From the NCBI GenBank assembly GCA_963842775.1, contig CAWJHQ010000012.1, positions 124,001-188,000 on the forward strand: 64,000 bases of DNA, in the 5' to 3' direction. Positions within the stretch are counted from its first letter, which is position 1, and every line of letters begins with the position of its first letter. Below are positions 45,870-56,190 of this stretch, in pieces. The notes beneath the pieces were generated by a model. The model was not told where the DNA came from. It searched no databases and worked only from the letters and a program-made list of their open reading frames with translations. Made by a program: the position numbers and the translations under genes. The stretch comes from R-RK-3 sp963842775 (GTDB taxonomy: Bacteria; Pseudomonadota; Alphaproteobacteria; Rhizobiales; Rhodomicrobiaceae).

Positions 45870-46948
45870 TTATTTAGGCAGCATCGCGGCCACCAGCCCG
45901 GCCGGGCCGGCGGGCCTCAGTATCTGCTCGAAGGTGCATTGCCCCGGCGCCTTGTCGGGACGCCAGCGCATGAGCTTGGTGCCGTGGCGGAAACGGTCGG
46001 CGGTAACGTGATCGTAGCGGACCTCGACGACCAGCTCGGGCCGAAGCGGCTGCCATTCGGCGGAGCGTTCGGTGCTCCAGCGGCTCGGGCCTCCGGGTGC
46101 GTTGCCGGTGAAGCCGGGCGGAGCGATGAGGGCTTCCAATTTGCGCGTCAAGGCGGGTGCGTTCGGCTTTCGGGATGGTGGAGGTGAAGCCGACATGGTC
46201 GAGTGCGCCCTGCTCATTATAGAGACCCAGCAGCAGGGAGCCGACGACCTCCTTCTTTTGCGCATAGCGGAAGCCGCCGACAACGCAATCCGCCGTCCGC
46301 AACTGCTTGACCTTGATCATCCGGCGTTCGCCCGGCTCGTAGACGCCGTCACGCGGCTTGGCGACGACGCCGTCGATCGCGCCGCTGGCATGCTTCAGCC
46401 ATTTCAGCGCCTCGCGCCGCTCGGTCGTGCAAGGGGAAAGCCGCAGCCGATCCGTCCTGCGAGCCATGCGGAAAAACTCCTCCAGCGCGGCGCGGCGGTG
46501 GGACAGCGGCTCTCCGGTCAGCACGTGCCCGTCCGCTGCGAGGCAATCGAACAGGATAAAGAGGGCAGGGGTTTCGGCAGCCAGGCGGCGGATGCGGCTT
46601 TCCGCCGGATGCAGCCGCATCTGCAAAGCGGCGAAGGACAGCGTATCGCCCGCCGGGATGACGAGTTCGCCGTCGAGAACGAAGCTGTCGCTTTCTGATG
46701 GCCCGAAGCGCCTCGACCATCTCCGGAAAATAGCGGCCGAGCGGCTTGCCCGACTTCGCCCGCAACTCGACATCATCGCCATTGCGGAAGGCGAGGCATC
46801 GAAACCCGTCCCATTTCGGCTCGAACTGCCAATCCGGGCCCTCGGGGAGATCGTCGGCGATATGCGCTTCCATGGGCGGCGTGGTGAGCGGGAGAAGCGG
46901 CTCCGTGGCCGTCTTTGCGGCGTCGGCGCGCTCAGCTCTCCTGGCCAT
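45870..46948 (-). pseudogene. ATP-dependent DNA ligase (LigC/LigD-ligase type), two frameshifts
   Basis: Motif I FEPKWDGFRCLAF holds the adenylated lysine. Motif III ALFILFDCLAADG, motif IV IDGVVAKPRDGVY and motif V MIKVKQLRTADCVVGG follow, with an OB-fold C-terminus (GPSRWSTERSAEWQPLRPEL). Extra bases near 46690 and 46160 break the frame. Repaired, it is about 359 residues and lacks the polymerase and phosphoesterase domains of LigD. No ku gene is in the window. ATG 46948 has GGAG 9 nt upstream. Confidence 0.82.
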
Positions 46949-47044
46949 CCGGTCGGTCTCCACGCCCCCGCGGCCGGGTCGGGCGCAGGGCTCCCGCTGA
47001 ACACATTCGGCAGGAAAACGTTCCGCGCCCGCTGCCTTAGCTTC

Positions 47045-47557
47045 TCATTTCGCCTTATGCGCCTCGCCATGACCGTCATGCCCACCGCTCTCCTTGGCGC
47101 CGAGCGCTTCCACCTTGAATTCGACCGGCACCGTTCCGGCATGTTCGAATTTCAGCGTCCCCTTGATCATCTGCCCCTTCTTGAACGGCTCCTTCAGGCC
47201 CAGCATCATCATGTGAAATGAGGCGGGCTTCATCTCGACCGTCTCGCCCGGCTTGATCTCAAGCCCCGCTTTCACCTCGCGCATCGTCATGATGTTGTCG
47301 ACGACGGCCATCTCGTGAATTTCGATGGTTTCGACTCCCTCGGCGGTGGCGCCGATCAGCCTGTCCGCTTTCGTGCCGCCATTGGTGAGCGTCAGATAGC
47401 CACCGGCTACTTTGGCTCCGGTCGGCGTGGCGCGGGTCCAGGGATGGCCTATGGTCACATCGCCGGCTTTGAATTCATGGGCGGCGAGGGGCTGGGTCAG
47501 CAATGCGAGCGCCGTGAAGATGGCGGGCATTTTGAAGACTGGGCGAAAAGCGAACAT
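47045..47557 (-). CDS. copper chaperone PCu(A)C family protein
   Basis: A 170-residue periplasmic protein with signal peptide (AIFTALALLTQPLAAHE). The family motif GHPWTRATPTGAKVAGGYLT is followed by copper ligands in IEIHEMAVVDNIMTMREV and SFHMMMLGL. The tail GGHDGHGEAHK is His-rich and may also bind metal. Downstream of the DUF2946 gene on the same strand, a usual pairing in copper handling. Confidence 0.9.
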   Translation of the reverse strand: MFAFRPVFKMPAIFTALALLTQPLAAHEFKAGDVTIGHPWTRATPTGAKVAGGYLTLTNGGTKADRLIGATAEGVETIEIHEMAVVDNIMTMREVKAGLEIKPGETVEMKPASFHMMMLGLKEPFKKGQMIKGTLKFEHAGTVPVEFKVEALGAKESGGHDGHGEAHKAK

Positions 47558-47712
47558 TGAGCGTGATCCTTTGATGATTTGATATTTGTGGGCGGCCGGC
47601 GCGAGATCGCGCGGCACATCGCGGCAAGAATGACAGCCGAGCCTTACGCATTGCTGGCGAGGGGCTGATCGCTGCCGTGCGGCGGTATTCGGGCGACAAG
47701 CGCGCGAGGAGG

Positions 47713-48106
47713 TCAGGAGAGTCGGCGGAGCCCGCGCGGCGAAACCGTGGATACTCGGGCAGAGCGGTGCGCTGTATCGCGTGTCGGCGCTTCGAAGGCA
47801 GGCTGAAGGCGCTCACCGCCCAGGGCGACCGGATCGGCGAGCGCTCCCGCATGGCCAGGCGCCGCATAGGGACAAAGCTCACCGTCTTCCTGCTGGTCGG
47901 GGACCGACCCTTGGTCAGACGCGGCGACGATCGATTTCGTGCCGGCGGAGGTGCAGATGACGAGTTTCAGCTCGCCCTGCGCCGCCGCCATCGGATCGAG
48001 CATGAGGCCCGGCGCGATAATGCAGCGCATCAGCACGGCCGCCATGGCCAGCACCGTAGCCAGCCTGTCGATGCCGATGGAAAATCCGGAACCGCGCAGC
48101 CTTCAT
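47713..48106 (-). pseudogene. DUF2946 family protein, one frameshift
   Basis: The start MKAARFRIFHRHR is joined, after one extra base near 48060, to LATVLAMAAVLMRCIIAPGL, MLDPMAAAQGELKLVICTSA and a Cys in ELCPYAAPGHAGAL. This is the layout of DUF2946: one membrane helix, then a short exposed part with VICT and a Cys-Pro motif. It lies between the ExbD gene and PCuAC. Members are associated with copper or cobalt uptake; function not proven. Confidence 0.7.
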
Positions 48107-48166
48107 GCGCGGCGATGTTAGCCGAGGGCGGATGCACTGGCCACGATCGCCTCCGACCTGCCGATA

Positions 48167-48601
<435 letters not shown>

Positions 48602-48603
48602 GA

Positions 48604-49280
48604 CTACGCTCCGGCCTTGCCGTTGAAATGCCGGATTGGGCGAGCGTCGCGATGGCGAAGTTGATGCGCTCGCCCGCCCGCGCCAGCGAACCGGTCAGCT
48701 GGTTGTAGGCGACCACCGCCGGGATCGCGGCGACGAGCCCGAGCGCGGTCGCGAACAGGGCCTCGGCGATGCCCGGCGCGACGACGGCGAGGCTGGTATC
48801 CTGCTGCCCGGCGATGGCGGTAAAGCTGTTCATGATGCCCCAGACGGTGCCGAACAGGCCGACGAAGGGCGCCGTCGATCCGACCGTTGCCAGAAAGCGC
48901 AGCCGCGGCTGCAGCTTGCTCAATTCGAAACGGGCGGCGAGGCGCATGGCCTTTTCGATGCGGCTTTCGAACTCCGACCGGCTTTCGCCCGGCGATGTGC
49001 CCGCCTGACCCTGAGCGGCAGCAAGGACCGCGCCGGCCAGTTCCGCGCGGCTCCGTACGATGTCGCCGGCGCCGGACACGAAGCGTTCGAGCCGCCTCAC
49101 CTGTCCGCCGAAGCGCGTCAGCCGGATTGCCTTTTCGAGGATGATCGCCCAGCAGATGACCGAGGCGAAGACGAGAATGAGCATCACGCCTTTCACCACC
49201 GGGTCCGCATTCATGATGAGGCCGTAAATCGTCACATTGAGGCCGGCGCCGGCGGCCAGCGGCGGCAAGGCTGTCTCCAT
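48604..49280 (-). CDS. exbB: ExbB/TolQ family proton channel (3' end frameshifted)
   Basis: Three membrane segments: VKGVMLILVFASVICWAIIL, TVGSTAPFVGLFGTVWGIMN and EALFATALGLVAAIPAVVAY. The frame runs on past its expected end into exbD out of frame. A change of one base near 48634 would end the protein IRHFNGKAGA at TAG 48604-48606, giving about 225 residues. TolQ or ExbB cannot be told apart by this protein alone; the tonB gene next door favours ExbB. Confidence 0.85.
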
Positions 49281-49317
49281 TAGCTTGGATCCTGTCTGGT
49301 TCTGAAGGTCGACGGTA

Positions 49318-50350
49318 TTAATTAGAACTGAAGGGGAACGTGAAGCGCAATTGCGCGGGAGTCGATCCCGGCGGTGGTTGCGGAAAGGGCGATGAGCGGC
49401 GGACGGTCGCGAGTGCAATCTGATCGAGAACTCTGATTACCGCTGGATGAGACGATGCGCGCGAAGGTCAATTGTCCCGACGTGGAGATCGCGAGTTCGA
49501 CCACAACCCTGCCTCGATCGCCGGCACTGGACGGCTTGTTCCGCGCAATCCAGGCATTGACGATGTCGGAGTACTGTCGCGCCGATGCGCCCTGGCTGGC
49601 AGAGACGCGGCCTGTGGCGGTCTTTGCGCCCTTCGAACCGCTCGCCCCTGCGCTCGACACCTGGTCGCCGCTTTTCTTTCGCGCCTCTCTCTCGGCCTTC
49701 TTCCGCTCCGCTGCCTGGCGTTCCCTATGGGCCTCACGCGCCTCGGCCTCGCGTTCCTCCCGAGCATCCTGCTCCTCAGCCAGTTGGCGGGCCTTGTCGC
49801 GGGCCTGCTGTTCTGCTGCCTGCTTTTTGCGCTCTGCTTCCGCGGCCTGCTTCTCGCGCTCTGCCTCCGCAGCCTGCTTCTCGCGTTCGGCTTCAGCGGC
49901 TCGCTGCAAGGCCTCTTCGGCGATGCGCTGCTGCTCCTGCTGCGCATCAAGTTCGCTGCGCCGAACTGCCTCCTTCTCGGCTTCGGCTTCGGTATCTCGG
50001 TTTGAGGCGGTGGCGGGGTCTCAATCGGAGGCGGCGTCTTGGCCTTTTCAGTTTCGGCCGGGGGCGGAGGCGTTTCGGCTTTTTCCGGCTCCGCCTCTTG
50101 AGGGGGGATCGGCTCACCGGCGGTTGACGCTGGAGAAGGGGCCGCTTCACTCGCCTCGCTCTGCTCGATCAACTCCAGGATGTCGGACGACGCAATATTG
50201 ACGCTGATCGCCGTTGTGGTGATGTCGGTCGCGCCAAAATCCCGCGGCTCGCGTAACAGCAGATGGGCCGCCACGCCCGACATGAATCGCGAGCGACAGC
50301 CCGAGGCCGAGCCAGAACAGCCATGCTTGGCTTCGCGTTCCGTCAGTCAT
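49318..50350 (-). pseudogene. tonB: TonB family energy transducer, three frameshifts
   Basis: The N-terminal anchor (SQAWLFWLGLGLSLAIHV) is followed by a Pro/Glu/Lys-rich stretch (PPPPAETEKAKTPPPIETPP), a long Glu/Ala/Arg/Lys-rich helix with the tandem repeat AAEAEREKQ, and a TonB_C domain (IVNAWIARNKP, GRVVVELAISTSGQLTFARI, RFTFPF at the end). Frame changes lie near 50300, 49920 and 49440. The repeated helix region resembles TolA, but with ExbB/ExbD downstream TonB is preferred. Confidence 0.78.
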
Positions 50351-50564
50351 CGAAATGGCGTGGTCCCCGCGACCCTTCGCGCGTCCGGCTCGCAGCCGTG
50401 CTGTCGTTGATCTCTGGCCGCCGCTCGGAACGCTGGCGGCCCGTCGCCCCTGATTTTCGCATTGGTCGGCGCGGCGGGGAACCCACGAAAAACGCAACAT
50501 GAATTATGAAAGCGGTGCAGGGATTCATGCGCCTGGCACGGCGCGCGACGCTGACTGCCTTCTA

Positions 50565-51032
50565 TCAGAAAATCCCCGCTTCAAGCCCGGCGGCCATCGA
50601 CATCCCCAGCTCGGCGCATTGTTCGGCGAACGCGTCGCAGAATTCGCCGCGAAGGATCAGCGGCGCCTGTACCGCCCGCCATCTCAGGCCCGTCGTGATG
50701 GTTTCCACCGCGCGTCGCGTTCCCGTGCCGTCATGACCGGCGCGAATCACGAGCGCGTAAGGCATCCCTTGAGTTTTTTCCAGGCAGGGATAATAGATGC
50801 GGTCGAAGAAATCCTTCAGCGCGCCGCTCATATAGCCCAGATTTTCCGTGGTCGCCAGAATGATTGCCTGTGCAGACAGCACGTCGGCGGCGCCGGCTTC
50901 GAACGGCGACAGGGATTTGACCGCGACGCCGCTGATATCGCCATGCCGCGCGCTATCGACGAGCGCGTTCCGCAGCCGAAGCGTATTTGGCGAGGGCGCG
51001 TGAGCAACGATGAGCAGGCATTTTTCAGTCAT
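50565..51032 (-). CDS. flavodoxin/NAD(P)H-dependent oxidoreductase family protein
   Basis: A 155-residue protein. LLIVAHAPSPNTLRLRNALV is the phosphate-binding start of a flavodoxin fold, and ILATTENLGYMSGALKDFFD is the FMN-contacting segment common to WrbA-like proteins. The C-terminal region ends AAGLEAGIF. It stands alone between the tonB block and rfbD. Confidence 0.85.
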   Translation of the reverse strand: MTEKCLLIVAHAPSPNTLRLRNALVDSARHGDISGVAVKSLSPFEAGAADVLSAQAIILATTENLGYMSGALKDFFDRIYYPCLEKTQGMPYALVIRAGHDGTGTRRAVETITTGLRWRAVQAPLILRGEFCDAFAEQCAELGMSMAAGLEAGIF

Positions 51033-51098
51033 GATACGGGTCGGCGAGCAATGTCCGTGCGGTGCATCATATCAGGCCGCGCCGTAATGCGGCCAGCC

Positions 51099-51998
51099 TC
51101 ACCCCATCCGCATCTGCACCTTCTCCAGCCGCAGCTCTTCCAAAACGTCGGCGAGCGCGGTTTGCCAGGGGCGCGGCGTCAACCCGAAGGTCCGCTCCAG
51201 CTTGCCAAGATCGAGGACGCAATTGTGCGGCCGGATACGAGACGCCACCGAGGTCTCGCCGCTGACCGCTTCCAGAAATGGAGGGATGCCGGACCAGAGA
51301 GCGGCTTTGCTGAAGATGGCGCTGGCAAATCCGTGCCAGCTTGTCGGCGCGCCGCCATTGGAGACATGATAGAGGCCCCAGCCCCTGTCGTCCTTCATTG
51401 CCCGCGCCGCCATGATCAGCAACATCTCGGCCAGATCAGGCGCCGCGGTCGGCCGGCCGATTTCGTCGGCAATGACGGCGAGGCGGCTGCGCTCTGCGCC
51501 GAGGCGAAGCATGGTGCGGAGAAAATTGTGCCCTTGCGCCGCATAGAGCCATGAGGTCCTGACGATCAGATGCCGGCGATTGGCGGCGGCCACGGCGAAT
51601 TCGCCGATGAGCTTGCTTTGCCCATAAACGTTCAGCGGATTGGGTCGGTCATCCTCGGTCCACTCGCCTTGCTTGCCGCCGTCGAACACCTCATCGGTGG
51701 ACAGATGGACGATCGGCGCGTTGCACTCTGCCGCTGCTTTGGCGAGCGCCGCCGCGCCGTCGCGGTTGAGGGCGAAGGCCTGATCGGGCTCCTGCTCGGC
51801 CCGCTCGACGGCGGTGTAGGCTGCGGCGTTGATGACCAGATCGGGGGCGATGTCGGCGACGAACCTGCTGATTTGGGTGGGACGCGAGAGGTCGAACTGC
51901 GTGCGCGATGCAGCGATGAGCCGCGTGCCGGACGGAAGCCGGGCACGGCATATTTCGCGTCCAAGCTGGCCGGTGGCGCCGGTTAGCAGAATTTTCAT
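51099..51998 (-). CDS. rfbD: dTDP-4-dehydrorhamnose reductase (RfbD)
   Basis: A 299-residue SDR-like enzyme making dTDP-L-rhamnose. ILLTGATGQLGREI is the cofactor motif, STDEVFDGGKQGEW and NVYGQSKLIGE give the Ser/Tyr/Lys catalytic set, followed by RTSWLYAAQGHNF. The ATG at 51998 is chosen by homology; a longer open frame upstream is not family-like. It follows rfbC on the same strand. rfbA and rfbB are not in the window. Confidence 0.93.
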   Translation of the reverse strand: MKILLTGATGQLGREICRARLPSGTRLIAASRTQFDLSRPTQISRFVADIAPDLVINAAAYTAVERAEQEPDQAFALNRDGAAALAKAAAECNAPIVHLSTDEVFDGGKQGEWTEDDRPNPLNVYGQSKLIGEFAVAAANRRHLIVRTSWLYAAQGHNFLRTMLRLGAERSRLAVIADEIGRPTAAPDLAEMLLIMAARAMKDDRGWGLYHVSNGGAPTSWHGFASAIFSKAALWSGIPPFLEAVSGETSVASRIRPHNCVLDLGKLERTFGLTPRPWQTALADVLEELRLEKVQMRMG

Positions 51999-52074
51999 GC
52001 TCGAACCGTTCCGAGGGGATTGGAACACGGCCCTCGCGTCACATGGCGCGGCTCGTGGCCGATGAGACATTTCA

Positions 52075-52659
52075 TCAAGCGGCTGCCTCCTCGCGGGAGT
52101 GGACGCTGCGAAATGGGGACTCGATGTCACAGAGCAGTGGGAGTGCGGCATCTGCTTCGGACAGGACCGCCTCTTCCGCCTTGACCGGCCACACGATGCC
52201 GAGAAACGGATCGTTCCACAGAACGCCCTGGTGGTAGTCCGCAGTGTCGGCTGCGCTCACCTTATAGGCGATCTCCGTCAGCGGCCGGAGCGTTGCGCAA
52301 CCATGTGCGAATCCTTCAGGAATGAACAATTGCAGCGCGTTTTCGCCGCTGAGTTCGACGCTGACATGCCTGCCGAATGTCGGCGAGCCTTGGCGCATGT
52401 CCACCGCCACTTGCTGGATCGCCCCTTGCACGACGCGGACCAGCCGGGCTTGCGCGAATGGCGGGCTTTGAAAATGCAGGCCGCGAACCGTGCCGGCGGC
52501 GGTGGACAGCAATTGCGCATCCTGCACAAAGCGGATGTCCACGCCCTGATCGGCAAGCTCGGCCGCATTATAGGTCTCGGCGAAAAATCCACGGCGGTCG
52601 CGGAAGCGCTTCGGCTCGATGAGCAGGATGCCGTCGACGTCGAATCGATGGACCCTCAT
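52075..52659 (-). CDS. rfbC: dTDP-4-dehydrorhamnose 3,5-epimerase (RfbC)
   Basis: A 194-residue cupin epimerase. Its start MRVHRFDVDGILLIEPKRF is standard, with FRDRRGFFAETYN, the active-site RGLHFQSPPFAQARLVRVVQ and FIPEGFAHGCATL. The catalytic His is in RGLHFQ and a Tyr in EIAYKVS. It is the first gene of the short rfbC-rfbD unit for surface rhamnose. Confidence 0.94.
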   Translation of the reverse strand: MRVHRFDVDGILLIEPKRFRDRRGFFAETYNAAELADQGVDIRFVQDAQLLSTAAGTVRGLHFQSPPFAQARLVRVVQGAIQQVAVDMRQGSPTFGRHVSVELSGENALQLFIPEGFAHGCATLRPLTEIAYKVSAADTADYHQGVLWNDPFLGIVWPVKAEEAVLSEADAALPLLCDIESPFRSVHSREEAAA

Positions 52660-52915
52660 GAGCCGGCCGCTCGCCCGGCGCGCAGAAAGACCGCCCCGCA
52701 ATGGGTGGTGAGGACATGGAAGACCGCAGCCATATGACACCGTCCGGAGTGGGTACTCCGGTCCCGCAGCTCAATTTCCGCGGCGGGATGGATGTTCAGC
52801 GCGGCAAATGCCAAGGCTGAACGCCGGTCATCGCCGCGTTTCAGCCGATGTTTTAGCGGTTCGTCTTTGGTTTATTCAACCTTAAAGGGAATTTTTTGTG
52901 AATACGCGCATAAGT

Positions 52916-54695
52916 TTAAACAGCTTCGCGATCGCCCTGTGCATATTGAATGTCATAGAGGCGCGAATAGAGCCCGCCGAGGGCCAGCAATTCCCGGTGG
53001 CTGCCACTTTCGGCAAGGCGGCCATTGTCGATGACGTGGATGCGGTCGGCATTCAGCACCGTGGCGAGCCGGTGCGCGATCACGAGAGTCGTGCGGCGCT
53101 CGGTGAGCTGCGCGAGGGCGCGCTGGATAGCCTGTTCGGACTCGCTGTCGAGCGCCGATGTCGGCTCATCGAGCAGGATGATCGGGGCATTTTTCAGAAA
53201 GGCGCGCGCGATGGAGATGCGCTGGCGCTGCCCGCCCGAAAGCTGCCCGCCGAGTTCGCCGACCTGCGTCTCATAACCATGCGCGAGCGCCTGAATGAAA
53301 TGATGCGCATAAGCCGCCTTGGCCGCCGCGACGATGGCTTCCTCGGTCGCGCCGCTATGTCCGGCGGCAATGTTTTCGCGGACCGTACCGTCAAAGAGGA
53401 AGACATCCTGGCTGACGAGCGAAACCTGCGAGCGCAGCGAATTGAGCGTCACCTCGCGAATGTCCTGGCCGTCGACGCTGATGGCGCCATGCTCGGGATC
53501 CCAGAAGCGCAGGATGAGATTCATGATGGTCGTCTTGCCGCTGCCGGAAAGTCCGACAAGCGCGGTCGTCTTGCCCGCCTCGACATCGAGCGTGAGATCG
53601 CACAGCACCGGCGCGTCCGGCGTATAGCGGAACGTGACGTTGTCGAACTGGACGCGCCCGCTCGGAACCTTGAGCGCAGGGGCTCCCGGCCGGTCCGTCA
53701 GGCCCGGCTTGGTGTCGATCACATCATACATCATGCGGACGCCGATGCAGGCCTGGCTGAGCCGGATCTGGAGACGTGCAAGGCGGCGCGCCGGCTCATA
53801 GGCCATCAGCAGCGCGGTGATGAAAGAGAAGAATTCGCCCGGCGTCTCACCGTAAGTCAGGCTTCGCCAGCCCGCATAGAGAATGACCCCCGCCACGGCG
53901 AACCCGCCGAGCGTATCCACGAGAGGGTTGACCCGAGCGTTCACGGCATTGATCTTATTGCCGACGCGCTCGACCGCACGCACCGCCTCATTCATGCGTC
54001 CGGACATCGCCGGCTCCAGGGTGAACGCCTTCACCACCCGGATGCCCTGCGCGGTTTCCCGCATGGTTTGCACGATCTGGCCGTAGGACAGCACTTCGCG
54101 CTGGCTGACCGTGCGGATACGCTTCACCAGCCTTCTTTGCAGATAAATGCCGACCGGCGCCGCCAGCGAGCAGATCGCGAACATCAGCGGCTGCTGCACG
54201 ACCATGACGCCGATCAGGCTGACGAGGGTGAAGAGATCGCGGCCAAGACTGGTGGCCAGAAGATTGACGGCGTCACGCGTGGCTTGCGCGTTCAGGGTGA
54301 TGCGCGTGATCAGATCGCTTGATGGATTGCGCTGGTAATAGCCGAAATCCTGCTGCAGCAGATGATCGAACATCTGCGGTTTGCGTCTCGGCCACCATGC
54401 GGTTGCCGATGCGCGACAGGGACACGTCCTGAAAATAGGAGGCGAGGCCTTTTGCGGTGAACAGGCTAACCACGACGATCGGCAGCCAGATCAGCGCTTC
54501 AGGCTTGCGGTCGACGAAGATCAGATTAACGACATCCTTCATCAGCCATGCGCTGAGCGCGGTCGCGCCGGCGACGATAAACATGAAAATGAACGCCACG
54601 GCGTAGCGCGGCGCGTATTTGCGCCATTTGTCGAACATCAGCCGCTTCAGCAAGGCGAGATCTTGGCGCGGCAGGAAAAGCTCGAAAATATTCAT
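52916..54695 (-). pseudogene. ABC exporter with fused membrane and ATPase domains (MsbA-like), one frameshift
   Basis: The N-terminal 106 residues (ALLKRLMFDKWRKYAPRYAV, LIWLPIVVVSLFTAKGLASY) are in one frame. MFDHLLQQDFGYYQRNPSSD to the end follows in another. One extra G near 54378 explains the break. The ATPase half has Walker A GLSGSGKTT, Q-loop VSQDVFLFDGTV, signature LSGGQRQRISI, Walker B IILLDEPTSALDSE and H-loop IAHRLATV. Intact length about 592. Likely lipid or polysaccharide-precursor export (inference from class). Confidence 0.87.
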
Positions 54696-54907
54696 AAATC
54701 AGCGTCACCTTTTATCGCCGCACGCCTCGCCCGCGGTAGTATGCTGAGAATGCGCGGTCACCCGTGACGCTAAATAAACGGTTCCATGCCAGTTTGTCAA
54801 AATCGGCGTCACTTCCCGGACGGTCGCGGCATAACCCCTTGATCGTTTGATTTTTCCGTCGTTTCGCGCACAGTTCGGCGTGGCTGCCGGGAGGATTGTA
54901 TTGGGTC

Positions 54908-56128
54908 ATGGTCGAAACGGAACCGCTCATAGCGATCGTGGTCGGCGGTATCGTCGCAGCGTTCGCGCTCGGCTTCCTCGCCCATAGGCTGAGAATTTCG
55001 CCGATCGTGGGTTATCTTCTGGCGGGCGTGCTGATCGGCCCCTATACGCCCGGCTTCGCCGCCGATACCGATCTCGCCGCGGAACTGGCCGATCTGGGCG
55101 TCATCCTGATCATGTTCGGCATCGGCCTGAAATTCTCGCCGCGCCAGCTCGCCGAGTGTCCATGGGTCATCCTGCCCTGCGCGCTGGCGCAGATGCTGAT
55201 CGTCACGGGCCTCGGATATGGCTTTGCAAGGCTGATCGGTCTTCCGGTGACGGAAGCCGTGATCTTCGGCTTTTGTCTCTGCGTCGCCAGTACGGTGGTC
55301 TTGCTGCGCACGCTGGAGGATCGGCGTCTGTCGCTCTCGCCGGTCGGCAACGCCGCGCTATGCTGGCTTATCGTACAGGACCTGATCGCGGTGCTCGCGC
55401 TGGTAGCGATCTCGGCCATCGCCCAGCATAAGGGCGTGGGCGCGGCGTCCAGCAACGCGATCATCAGAAGCATCGGCATCAAGTCGGCCGAGCTGGCAGC
55501 GTTTGCGTTCATCATGCTGGTCGTCGGCCGCCGGATTTTGCCCGGCCTGCTGGTCTTCATCGCGAAAGCCAAATCGCGCGAGCTGTTTTCCCTGGGCGTC
55601 TTCGCCATCGCGCTCGGTATCGCCTATGCGGCAAATGCCATATTCGGCGCCGGATTTGCGCTGGGCGCGTTCTTCGCCGGGCTGGTGCTCAACGAAGCCG
55701 AACTCAGCCAGCGCGCCGCGGAAGACATGCTGCCCTTGCGCAACGCGTTCGCGGTGCTGTTCTTCGTGTCGGTGGGCATGCTGTTCGATCCGCAGATCGT
55801 CATCACGCATAGTTGGGTGATCCTCGGCGTGCTCGCCCTCATTATCGCCGGAAACGGCGCTGCCGTATTGCTGCTGACGACCATGATGCGCATTCCGCCC
55901 GGACAGAGACTGGTGCTCGCCGCCGGGCTTGCCCAAATCGGCGAATTTTCATTCCTGATCAGCGGCTTCAGCCTGACGCTCGGGCTCATGTCCGAGCAGA
56001 CTCATATGCTGATCGCGGCGGCGGCCTTGATCGCGATCGCGCTGAATCCGTTCATCGGCCATGCGGTCGCGTTCTTCGCGGACCGAGGCATGATGAAGGC
56101 TGTGGAGAAAAGCCCGGATCCCGCCTGA
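54908..56128 (+). CDS. CPA2 family cation:proton antiporter (KefB-like, no RCK domain)
   Basis: A 406-residue membrane protein with about 12 membrane segments. ISPIVGYLLAGVLIGPYTPG, GVILIMFGIGLKFSPRQL and LEDRRLSLSPVGNAALCWLI lead to QDLIAVLALVAI, the usual exchanger core. It lacks the C-terminal TrkA-N domain of KefB/KefC. ATG 54908 is used; TTG 54896 is too close to the GGGAGG. Divergent from the ABC exporter. Confidence 0.9.
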   Translation: MVETEPLIAIVVGGIVAAFALGFLAHRLRISPIVGYLLAGVLIGPYTPGFAADTDLAAELADLGVILIMFGIGLKFSPRQLAECPWVILPCALAQMLIVTGLGYGFARLIGLPVTEAVIFGFCLCVASTVVLLRTLEDRRLSLSPVGNAALCWLIVQDLIAVLALVAISAIAQHKGVGAASSNAIIRSIGIKSAELAAFAFIMLVVGRRILPGLLVFIAKAKSRELFSLGVFAIALGIAYAANAIFGAGFALGAFFAGLVLNEAELSQRAAEDMLPLRNAFAVLFFVSVGMLFDPQIVITHSWVILGVLALIIAGNGAAVLLLTTMMRIPPGQRLVLAAGLAQIGEFSFLISGFSLTLGLMSEQTHMLIAAAALIAIALNPFIGHAVAFFADRGMMKAVEKSPDPA

Positions 56129-56190
56129 AGCCGCGCCGCCGCCCGCCGAACCGAGGCGGCCAAGCTCAGCCTAATGACAGGAAAGCTTCG

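Noticed and set aside
49318..50350. TolA instead of TonB
   Set aside because: The Ala/Glu/Lys helix is TolA-like, but no tolB or pal follows. The Pro-rich segment and C-terminal domain fit TonB better. Not fully excluded.
52898..54322. Long plus-strand open frame (474 codons) opposite the ABC exporter
   Set aside because: It is the antisense shadow of a well-supported ABC transporter; composition is Arg/Asp/His-rich with no family features.
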